Origin: UBA6624 sp964507645
Lineage (GTDB): Bacteria > UBP7 > UBA6624
Direction: 5' to 3'
Assembly: GCA_964507645.1 (NCBI GenBank)
Contig: CAZDPU010000008.1
Span: forward strand, 1-40,403
Length of the DNA stretch: 40,403 nucleotides
A program made the position numbers and the translations under genes. Shown one piece after another: positions 33,982 to 40,403 of this stretch. Every line of letters begins with the position of its first letter. Position 1 is the stretch's first letter. The notes under the pieces were generated by a model. The model worked only from the letters and a program-made list of their open reading frames with translations, was not told where the DNA came from and made no database searches.

Positions 33982-36015
33982 GAACATTGAGTGGAAATCA
34001 TCTTCAGAAATGATTTTTACGCCCAGGCCTATTGCTTTTTTTTCTTTACCCCCTCCACCAACACCTTTTATTAAATAATCTACTTTTGATGAAATTCCTG
34101 ATGAAAAATTACCTCCTTCTTCTTCAACAATCTTCTTCATTTCAGCTCTAGACTTGGTTAATTTACCAGTAACAACAATACTTAAACCAGATAAAACTCC
34201 TTCTGTAGATGTCTCAGATAAGGGAAGCCCACATTCCTTCATTTTTAATAATTCCTTTAAAAATTCCGGATTTGAAAAATTTTTCACAATATTTTTTGCA
34301 GTTTGTAAACCTATTCCTTTTATTTCTAAAAGATCTGAAAGCCCTATATTGAATAATTTCTCTATAGAGTGGTTAAAATTTTGTAAAAGAAGTTTTGAAA
34401 TCTCAGATCCAACAAGAGGGATTCCTAAAGAAGTTAAAACCTTAGAGCAATTAGCATTTTTAATAGAATCTTTTATCCCATTTAATATATTCTGAACCGA
34501 AAGATCCCCCCAGTTCTCAAGATTTTTCCATTCTTTCTCATATCTTTCTAGTAAAAAGAAATCCGAAAAACTTCTTACCCATTTCTTTTCAATCAAGAGT
34601 TTTATTGTCTTTTCGGAAACTCCCTCAATGTCTAATCCAGACTTGCTAACAAAATATTTAAATTTCTCAAAATTTATCAAGTCTTCATTTGGATCTTCAC
34701 AATATAAAAAAACTCCATTTTCATCAATTCTTGTATCTGATCCGTTCCAAACTTTTGGATATTTAAAAAAATCATTCCCGGAATCAACAACCTTTCCAAC
34801 AACCTGCGGAATAACATCTCCAGCCCTCTGAACCTCAACAGTATCTCCAGGAGCGAGATTTAGAGACTTAAAAAGTGAATAATTGTGTAGTGAGGCATTT
34901 GAAACTTTAACTCCACCTAAATCTATTGGCTTTAATTTTGCGACAGGGGTAAGTATCCCAGTTCTCCCAAGCTGCCATTCAATATTTTGAATTTCTGTTA
35001 ATGTTTTATTGGCTGGAAACTTTAAAGCTAATGCCCATCTAGGATGATGAGAAGTGCTTCCTAAAATATCTCTGTATTCTTTTTCATTAACTTTAACAAC
35101 AACACCATCGCAATCAACATCTATCTCACTTCTCATTTTTGATATTTTCTTGTAATATTCTTCAATCTTATCTCTTGAACCCAAGACCCTATTTGAATCA
35201 ACATAAAAACCCATTTTTTTCAAAATATCCATAGATTCTGAATGAGTATTCAACGTCTCTCCTCCAAAAATAGGGATGTCATAAAAAAATGCAAAAAGAG
35301 GTATTTTTGCTGTATGTGAAGGGTCTTTTGTTCTTAAGGCACCAGCAACAGTATTCCTTGGATTAGATCTAATTTCCTTTCCCAGCTTTGCTCTCTTGTC
35401 GTTCATCTCTCTGAAAAAAGAATTCTTAATAACTATTTCCCCTCTCACAAGAACTGATTTTTTAGTTTTTATTTTCAAGGGAACATTTTTGATTGTTTTC
35501 ACATTTGCGGTGATGTCTTCCCCTATTGACCCATCCCCTCTTGAAAGAGCCCTTCTCAATAAGCCCCCTTCATACTTTAAAGAAAAACCTACACCGTCAA
35601 GTTTCAACTCGCCAATCAATGAAAAATCCTTGCCTATGCTCTTTTCAACTCTTTCATTGAATTTTTCAAGCCCTTCGAGCTCTTTGCTGTTGTTTAAAGA
35701 TATCATTGGAACCTCATGCTTGAAGGTTTCCCTATCTCCAACAATAGAACTTCCTACCCTGAATATTGGGGCATGAATTGGAACTTTGTTTACATTTTCA
35801 ATATCTATCTGCTTTAAACGATTAAACAGGCTGTCGTAAAGATCATCTGCCACCAAAGGCTTTGAATCAATGTAATAAAAATAATTTAAAAAATCTAAAA
35901 CCTCGCAAAGAAAAATAATTTCTTTTTCTAGGCTTGAAGAGAATGTTCCCCTTTTCCATTTTTTTATTTCAGATAAATAAAAAACTATCTCTTTTTCCGA
36001 ATAAAAATCTATCAT
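33976..36015 (-). CDS. ligA: NAD-dependent DNA ligase, zinc finger degraded
   Basis: Seals nicks in replication and repair. At 679 residues it is full length. The order is Ia and adenylation domain with the AMP-binding lysine in ELKLDG (K138-LDG), SRGDGSIGEDIT, CDGVVVKVN (about 302-310), LKFPA, then the OB fold (VQRAGDVIPQVV), helix-hairpin-helix motifs (EIKGIGLQTAKNI) and a BRCT domain (VVTGKLTKSRAEM). The tetracysteine zinc finger between the OB fold and the HhH is not intact. The CPxCG pair is replaced by KVWNG (about 421-425), and of the RCxNxxCPAQ pair only C439 remains. The ATG lies 7 bases after the tRNA-Leu 3' end with no Shine-Dalgarno. Confidence 0.95.
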   Translation of the reverse strand: MIDFYSEKEIVFYLSEIKKWKRGTFSSSLEKEIIFLCEVLDFLNYFYYIDSKPLVADDLYDSLFNRLKQIDIENVNKVPIHAPIFRVGSSIVGDRETFKHEVPMISLNNSKELEGLEKFNERVEKSIGKDFSLIGELKLDGVGFSLKYEGGLLRRALSRGDGSIGEDITANVKTIKNVPLKIKTKKSVLVRGEIVIKNSFFREMNDKRAKLGKEIRSNPRNTVAGALRTKDPSHTAKIPLFAFFYDIPIFGGETLNTHSESMDILKKMGFYVDSNRVLGSRDKIEEYYKKISKMRSEIDVDCDGVVVKVNEKEYRDILGSTSHHPRWALALKFPANKTLTEIQNIEWQLGRTGILTPVAKLKPIDLGGVKVSNASLHNYSLFKSLNLAPGDTVEVQRAGDVIPQVVGKVVDSGNDFFKYPKVWNGSDTRIDENGVFLYCEDPNEDLINFEKFKYFVSKSGLDIEGVSEKTIKLLIEKKWVRSFSDFFLLERYEKEWKNLENWGDLSVQNILNGIKDSIKNANCSKVLTSLGIPLVGSEISKLLLQNFNHSIEKLFNIGLSDLLEIKGIGLQTAKNIVKNFSNPEFLKELLKMKECGLPLSETSTEGVLSGLSIVVTGKLTKSRAEMKKIVEEEGGNFSSGISSKVDYLIKGVGGGGKEKKAIGLGVKIISEDDFHSMFL

Positions 36016-36022
36016 AAAAAAA

Positions 36023-36108
36023 TGCCCAGGGAGGGACTCGAACCCTCACGCCCAATAATGGGCACATGGCCCTCAACCATGCGCGTCTACCAATTCCGCC
36101 ACCTGGGC
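36023..36108 (-). tRNA. tRNA-Leu(GAG)
   Basis: A class II tRNA of 86 nt on the minus strand. The acceptor GCCCAGG pairs with CCTGGGC, the D-arm region is GGCGGAATTGGTAGACGC, and the anticodon stem CATGG/CCATG encloses loop TTGAGGG (anticodon GAG). A long variable arm (TGCCCATTATTGGGCGT) and T-loop GGTTCGAGTCC follow. The discriminator is A. CCA is not encoded (the next bases are T), unlike the tRNA-Ala here. It lies 5 bp after secG, as E. coli leuU (also GAG) follows secG. Confidence 0.97.
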
Positions 36109-36113
36109 AAAAA

Positions 36114-36347
36114 CTAAGACAAAGGTTGTAAAAAAGCCATTAAAAGACTACTGAAAACAAAAAGAATTGCAACCCTTTTTGTCCAAACCTTTAAAGACTC
36201 TTCAGAACCCAAGCCTCTTTGAGAAGACGAGGACGAAGAACCTTGCCCAAATAAACCCATAACACCTTGTTCTTTTTGTGTTTGTATAAGTATCAAAACA
36301 ATCAAGCAAACGCTAATCAAAATATGTACTGCTAAAAGAATATCCAT
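36114..36347 (-). CDS. secG: Preprotein translocase subunit SecG
   Basis: A small inner-membrane subunit of SecYEG. The 77 residues have two transmembrane helices (about 3-22 and 53-74) and the intervening loop ILIQTQKEQGVMGLFGQGSS, the conserved Q-KG-G-FGGGS region in slightly altered form. It begins 4 bp after the mrdA stop and ends 5 bp before tRNA-Leu. The secG-tRNA-Leu adjacency is conserved in Proteobacteria. Confidence 0.92.
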   Translation of the reverse strand: MDILLAVHILISVCLIVLILIQTQKEQGVMGLFGQGSSSSSSQRGLGSEESLKVWTKRVAILFVFSSLLMAFLQPLS

Positions 36348-36351
36348 ATCG

Positions 36352-38034
36352 CTAATCCCTCAATTCTAACCTCCAATAGTCTCGTATATCTTTTATTAAC
36401 TTCCTAGCCTTAGGAACAACGGATTTCGAAGACATTCCAGCATGTTCAGCAAGAACAAGAACAATTATTGGTTTTTTCAAATCCTCAGAAACCTGAATAT
36501 CCCCATATCCAACAAACCATCCATGAGGCAAAAGAGAATCATTTCCCGTTTGTGCAGTTCCTGTTTTTGCAGACATTGTCACCCCTTCAACTCTTGTCCA
36601 ATCATCATCAATCAAAGTTCTTCTTGCCGTGCCTTCCGAAACAGCAGTTTTTAAACCTAGTCTAAGAGTATCTAACGTAGAACCGCTGAAAGAAAAATCT
36701 AGATATTTTTTATCTTGGTCCATCTCCCCTATCCTTTTCACAAGCACCGGAGATACCCTGGATCCTTTTGCTATTGCCTGGTAGGCAGAAAAAACCTGTA
36801 TTGGAGTAACCAACAAAGAACCTTGCCCAATCATCATATTGACAGTATCGCCTCCATACCAAGGCTCACCCATGTTTTCCTTCTTCCAAGAATTATTTGG
36901 AATCAATCCAGAAGATTCGGCTATAGGCAATCCAACCTTTGACCCAAAACCAAATTCAAATGCTGCATTTTGTAAAATTTTTGGATCTCGATTCCAACCA
37001 GGAACCTCCATTGCTAAGTAATAAAAACTTTCATTACAGGAATAAGCCAAACTGTCAACCATGTCCAGAACACCTAAGCCATCCTTGTTCCATCCGCGAA
37101 AGACTTGATTTCCAACTTGAACGGCTCCATTGCAGTTGTAGGTTCTTGAAGGGTCTACATTCATATACTCTAATGCTGCAGCTGCTGAGACAACTTTGAA
37201 TGTTGAAGCAGGTGGATACAAGCCTTCAGTAGCCCTGTTTATCAATTCACTTCTGTTAGAAAAGCCAGGAACATCTTCCCATCTTGATGACATGTAACCC
37301 TCGGGAGAATAGCTTGGTCTGCTGACCATAGAGTACACCTCCCCCGTAAAAGGATCTCCAACAATAACAACACCTGTAATTTCTTCACCGGTTTCAGGAT
37401 CTTCCAATATCTCCCATGAAAATTTCTGGATTGGAAGAGAGAGGGAAAGGTATATATCTTCACCATTTACAGCATCTCGTTTACTTAAGACTTCATTTTC
37501 ATAATAGCTGTCAGGCAGGTTTCTAAAAAGAAGCTCTCCATGCTGACCCCTTAAAGTTGTTTCATAGACCATCTCTATTCCACTCGCCCCCAAGCGTTGG
37601 TTCCTTCCATATCCATGCCCCTGAAGAGCATCAGCATCATCCGGGTCTAAAAATCTTGTGTAACCAAGAACCAAACTGAAAAGCCTTCCGTAAGGATAAT
37701 ACCTGACTAGACTTTCTCTTATTTCTAATTCTTCTTTGAAATCCATTTTCAGGCTCTGAAGAGTTGTTAAATCAATATCCAAATACCAATCACCATTTTT
37801 TTTAAAATCCTTAAGACTGGAATCTCCAGGAAGCCTGACATCAATTGATAATCTATTTCCAGCTAAAACTTTTCCATCCCTGTCAAAAATTACTCCTCTA
37901 TCAGGATATAAAGTTTGTTTTCTATAAATGCGATTTTCATATGTTTCTTTTAAATTACTATTGTTTTGAATGGAAAAACCTTTATACGCTAAAGCAAAAA
38001 AGGAAAAGACAATCAATACCCTTATTAATTTCAT
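36352..38034 (-). CDS. mrdA: Penicillin-binding protein 2 (elongation transpeptidase)
   Basis: Class B PBP of the elongasome. An N-terminal membrane anchor (about 3-18) precedes the pedestal domain with YPDRGVIFDRDGKVLAGN and the LRGQHGE region. The transpeptidase carries S277-TFK280 (in YPPASTFK), S332-C-N334 and K490-TGT. The 560 residues are somewhat shorter than E. coli PBP2 (633). The upstream genes are mreD and the MreC-like pair; the ATG shares a 4-bp overlap with mreD. The partner rodA is not found downstream, where secG follows instead. Confidence 0.96.
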   Translation of the reverse strand: MKLIRVLIVFSFFALAYKGFSIQNNSNLKETYENRIYRKQTLYPDRGVIFDRDGKVLAGNRLSIDVRLPGDSSLKDFKKNGDWYLDIDLTTLQSLKMDFKEELEIRESLVRYYPYGRLFSLVLGYTRFLDPDDADALQGHGYGRNQRLGASGIEMVYETTLRGQHGELLFRNLPDSYYENEVLSKRDAVNGEDIYLSLSLPIQKFSWEILEDPETGEEITGVVIVGDPFTGEVYSMVSRPSYSPEGYMSSRWEDVPGFSNRSELINRATEGLYPPASTFKVVSAAAALEYMNVDPSRTYNCNGAVQVGNQVFRGWNKDGLGVLDMVDSLAYSCNESFYYLAMEVPGWNRDPKILQNAAFEFGFGSKVGLPIAESSGLIPNNSWKKENMGEPWYGGDTVNMMIGQGSLLVTPIQVFSAYQAIAKGSRVSPVLVKRIGEMDQDKKYLDFSFSGSTLDTLRLGLKTAVSEGTARRTLIDDDWTRVEGVTMSAKTGTAQTGNDSLLPHGWFVGYGDIQVSEDLKKPIIVLVLAEHAGMSSKSVVPKARKLIKDIRDYWRLELRD

Positions 38035-38387
38035 TTTCTATCAAACATCCACAAAACAGCAAAAGATCTCAAAACATCCAAGCTTGAACCTGGAAGATTA
38101 AAAAAACCATAAATAATTTTATTTGTTAAAAATACAAAAAACAAAACAATAAAAAACTTCAAATAAAAATTTATCCCTGGTTCATTTTTGTCAACAATCA
38201 AAAGCAACCAAGAAAACAACAAAACAAAAAGAAAAAAATAACTTCCAAAATGCATATCTAAAAAAAATATACCAAGAATACCCATGAAGCTAAATATATT
38301 GCTCTTGCCAAGAGTCCAGCAACTCAAAACTAAACCCCATGACAGATAAGAACTTCCTAATAAAAAAAATGTAATTAGTATGTCCAT
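38031..38387 (-). CDS. mreD: Rod shape-determining protein MreD
   Basis: A 118-residue integral membrane protein consisting almost entirely of hydrophobic helices (about four to five), with no motif I can cite. The assignment rests on position between the MreC-like genes and mrdA in the standard mreBCD-mrdA order. It is shorter than usual (about 160 residues). It abuts the upstream gene by a one-base overlap and overlaps mrdA by 4 bp. Confidence 0.75.
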   Translation of the reverse strand: MDILITFFLLGSSYLSWGLVLSCWTLGKSNIFSFMGILGIFFLDMHFGSYFFLFVLLFSWLLLIVDKNEPGINFYLKFFIVLFFVFLTNKIIYGFFNLPGSSLDVLRSFAVLWMFDRK

Positions 38388-38920
38388 CAGTTAATATTTT
38401 TAAAATGTTTTTCTTTTGAAAGAATATCAATTTGCCCAGAGGAAGTATTTCCAAGCAATGAAGCCCAAATATTTAAACCATCATGATCTAAAATTATTTT
38501 AGCAACATAAAAACTTTCCGAACTTTCAGAAAAGAACAACAACCTATCTCCATTTTTTATATTAGTTTTATCAACAGCAAACCAAACTTTCATCTTTTGA
38601 GACCCCTTTCCTTCTAGCATAACAAGTTCCCAGGTGCTTTCTAAAAATGCAGCAGTCCACTCTCCTTTTTTTGTTGGAAATATCAATTTACGATTTTCAA
38701 TTCTTCCAAGATAATAACCATTCCCGTCAATAGCAATTGACTCATTTTCAACCTCTTCATTCAAATAAGAGAGACTTGCTTCACTTGACCATTTTTTTAA
38801 ATCTCTTACTGCTAAACCCTTAGATTTTCTTGTTAAGCTAGAAGATATTTCCAAATCAGAAGGAACATCTTGGACAAAATAAAAGGCCAAAAGAATTAAA
38901 AAGAATCTTATTTTTTCCAT
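38387..38920 (-). CDS. Second MreC-like protein
   Basis: A 177-residue protein with an N-terminal signal anchor (about 5-17) and one beta-rich domain. The segments GNGYYLGRIENRKLIFPTKK, then FLESTWELVMLEGKGSQ, then NIKNGDRLLFFSESSESFYVAKI follow the order of the MreC beta-domains: G-V-GRV--V, LL-D--I---V--G, GILEG-G, then -GD-VVTSG--G-FP-GI-VG-V. It is not a broken part of the upstream gene, since both have their own anchor and both contain the GD loop region. It may be a duplicated or specialised MreC. The ATG is at 38920, overlapping the upstream gene by 13 bp. Confidence 0.55.
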   Translation of the reverse strand: MEKIRFFLILLAFYFVQDVPSDLEISSSLTRKSKGLAVRDLKKWSSEASLSYLNEEVENESIAIDGNGYYLGRIENRKLIFPTKKGEWTAAFLESTWELVMLEGKGSQKMKVWFAVDKTNIKNGDRLLFFSESSESFYVAKIILDHDGLNIWASLLGNTSSGQIDILSKEKHFKNIN

Positions 38921-39525
38921 ACCAAAACCACATAAGAATTAAAATTTGAAATCTTTAAAATATTTTCTTGGCTTAAACCAACACTCCAATCCCAAGGAAG
39001 GCCTTGGTTGTCTCCTATTGTGAACCATTCAGAATCAGATTCCAAAAAATCAATCTGTGTAAGAAAAACTTCTTTATTGTCTCCTTTCGCAACAGCTGTC
39101 CTTCCTAATGTTTCTGAATGGACTCCAATTGAAACATCTTTGTTGACGAGAGACTCTACATAAACAAAATGAGGACTACTATAAGATCCAACCCCTATAA
39201 CTGTATTTGTATTTTTATCTAAAACCAAAATTTTCGAATGCTTGTCTCCTAGGTCAATTTTTTTCTTTGCATAAAACCAACCTTCCAGATTTTTACCATT
39301 GTTTATTATCAAAGGTTTTGCAAACGAACAATCCGTTAAATCCTCTGGATCTTCAATAGAACAAGAACCACTCTTTAGCCACTTTAATGAAGATATGGGA
39401 TCAAAAAAAAGACTAACTGGTTTAAAAAAATGAGAAAAAATTAGGAAAAAACATAAAAATAAAAAAACATGATCAAAACTATTTCTTTCTCTCCCTGTTT
39501 TTAAAATCTTAGATGTCGTCAACAA
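38908..39525 (-). CDS. mreC: Rod shape-determining protein MreC-like (first copy)
   Basis: A 205-residue protein with one transmembrane helix (about 18-36) and a periplasmic part. The region NTVIGVGSYSSPHFVYVESLVNKDVSIGVHSETLGRTAVAKGDNKE, followed by WFTIGDNQGLPWDWSVG, resembles MreC (V-GRV-----V-LLTD-NS-V-V, GI--G, then GD--VTSG--G-FP-GI-VG). The long coiled-coil of usual MreC (270-370 residues) is nearly absent. The start is TTG at 39525, 18 bp after the mreB stop, with AGGA upstream; no ATG is available. Position right after mreB supports the call more than sequence does. Confidence 0.68.
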   Translation of the reverse strand: MLTTSKILKTGRERNSFDHVFLFLCFFLIFSHFFKPVSLFFDPISSLKWLKSGSCSIEDPEDLTDCSFAKPLIINNGKNLEGWFYAKKKIDLGDKHSKILVLDKNTNTVIGVGSYSSPHFVYVESLVNKDVSIGVHSETLGRTAVAKGDNKEVFLTQIDFLESDSEWFTIGDNQGLPWDWSVGLSQENILKISNFNSYVVLVWKK

Positions 39526-39543
39526 ATGAAAATTTATTCCTGA

Positions 39544-40403
39544 CTATCTGCTATTAACATGCTGGTCCATCATTATTTCCAAACCCTTGATTACAGCATT
39601 ATCAGGGTCCTTGACACAACTTACCGGAAGTTCAGTCAAATCCTCTACCCTTTGATCTAGTCCTTGAAGTTTTGAACCACCACCAGCAAGACGTACACCA
39701 TCTCTATAAACATCTTCAGCCAATGCTGGAGGTGTCAACTCTAAAGTACCCAGTATATTATTGATAATTTCGTTTACAGGAGGCTTTAAAGCTTCAGCAA
39801 TATCATCAGGAGTAACTTCTCTCCTTGAAGGTCTTCTCTTTTGTAAATCCTGACCAGTAATCTCCATTGGCTCTTGATCCTCTAAAGGGATAGCCCCTCC
39901 ACATTGTTTTTTAATCTGTTCAGCCTGTGCTAAAGAAATATCAAGGTCTTTGTTTTTCCTAATGAAATCCCTTATAGACCTATCCATAGCATCGCCAGCA
40001 ACCCTAACTTTCTTCTTAACAACAATAGCACCATTTGAAATAATTGCTATATCTGTTGTTCCTCCACCTATATCGACAACCATGCGCCCTTTAGGTTCGC
40101 TTACCTTCAAACCTGAACCTATTGCAGCAGCAAAAACTTCATCAGTTAATTCAGTCTCTCCAATGCCTGCATAGGCCCCTAACTCAAAATATGCATTCTT
40201 ATGAACATCATCCGTATCAACTGGAACACCTATAATTGCCCAATTTGAAGGAGCAGACAATGCTCTAAACCTTGTATCGGTTACCTCTTCCATAAAATAA
40301 CGAAGCATTTTTTTAGCGAGCTCCAAATCATTTATTGTGCCCTCTTTCATTGGTCTTCTAGCTTGAACATCTGAACCTGTTCTGTCCAACATTGTTGCAG
40401 CTT
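39544..40403 (-). CDS. mreB: Rod shape-determining protein MreB (5' part beyond window)
   Basis: Bacterial actin that guides lateral wall synthesis. The frame is open to the window end, so the N-terminal roughly 60 residues are missing. An internal ATG at 40392 is not the real start. Visible blocks are ARRPMKEGTINDLELAKKML (family ARPMK-G-I-D), VVDIGGGTTDIAIIS (phosphate 2), GDAMDRSIRDFIRKN and GVRLAGGGSKLQGLDQRV (adenosine motif). It is first in the minus-strand mreB-mreC-mreC2-mreD-mrdA-secG-tRNA-Leu-ligA series. Confidence 0.97.
   Translation of the reverse strand, partial: AATMLDRTGSDVQARRPMKEGTINDLELAKKMLRYFMEEVTDTRFRALSAPSNWAIIGVPVDTDDVHKNAYFELGAYAGIGETELTDEVFAAAIGSGLKVSEPKGRMVVDIGGGTTDIAIISNGAIVVKKKVRVAGDAMDRSIRDFIRKNKDLDISLAQAEQIKKQCGGAIPLEDQEPMEITGQDLQKRRPSRREVTPDDIAEALKPPVNEIINNILGTLELTPPALAEDVYRDGVRLAGGGSKLQGLDQRVEDLTELPVSCVKDPDNAVIKGLEIMMDQHVNSR

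Noticed and set aside
35396..35776. 126-codon open frame opposite ligA
   Set aside because: It lies within conserved ligA adenylation-domain coding sequence, with no motif or ribosome-binding site.
38387..39525. A single mreC gene split by a frameshift
   Set aside because: Each ORF has its own N-terminal anchor and its own complete beta-domain pattern, so they are not two halves of one protein.

Overview
The window reads as an AT-rich, gene-dense stretch of chromosome from a diderm (LPS-making) bacterium. Evidence for an outer membrane is direct: lptD, two LptF/LptG-type permeases, an Omp85 protein of the BamA/TamA type, lpxD and lpxA. The linkages tmk-holB, secG-tRNA-Leu(GAG) and Omp85-lpxD-lpxA are familiar from Proteobacteria, while dnaK-grpE-dnaJ-hspR is an arrangement best known from Actinobacteria. 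I would place it loosely among AT-rich, streamlined proteobacterial or 'deltaproteobacterial' (sensu lato, e.g. SAR324- or Bdellovibrionota-like) lineages, but the sequence alone does not fix the taxon. No phage, IS element, integrase, CRISPR array or rRNA is seen. It is ordinary core genome with a few odd proteins.

Layout. (1) 18-6411, plus strand: dxs, dnaX, pdxS, pdxT, tmk, holB, mostly overlapping, joining isoprenoid precursor, PLP and thymidylate synthesis with two clamp-loader subunits. (2) 12422-6413, minus strand: pyrD, pyrF, lptF, lptG, lptD (pyrimidine synthesis, then LPS export). (3) 12504-15308, plus strand: one large Ig-like lipoprotein with a cysteine-less redoxin-like C-terminus. 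(4) 21153-15318, minus strand: dnaK, grpE, dnaJ, hspR, a FmdB zinc ribbon, a class-I amidotransferase-type hydrolase, tRNA-Ala(UGC), a Rieske oxygenase. A near-perfect sigma70 promoter drives dnaK. (5) 21323-33981, plus strand: a small RodZ-C-like protein, Omp85, lpxD, lpxA, a Gfo/Idh/MocA oxidoreductase, a GT2 glycosyltransferase, a methyltransferase (envelope/lipid A themed), then a TlpA-like thioredoxin protein interrupted by an assembly gap (100 N, 28526-28625), an FNR-type flavoprotein, a small barrel-like protein, and pxpA-pxpB-pxpC (5-oxoprolinase). (6) 40403-33976, minus strand: mreB (cut by the window end), two tandem MreC-like genes, mreD, mrdA (PBP2), secG, tRNA-Leu(GAG), ligA.

The genome is very compact. 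Convergent gene pairs end within 1-9 bp of each other or overlap, and the only gene-free stretches above 60 bp are the two divergent promoter regions (12423-12503 and 21154-21322). No gene-free stretch exceeds 300 bases. The most interesting observations are the parallel loss of structural zinc cysteines in DnaX, delta-prime and LigA, the tandem MreC-like pair, the two tRNAs placed directly ahead of start codons that lack a Shine-Dalgarno, a perfect GC-rich 63-bp in-frame duplication in dnaX, and the large secreted protein with a thioredoxin-like fold that has lost its CxxC.
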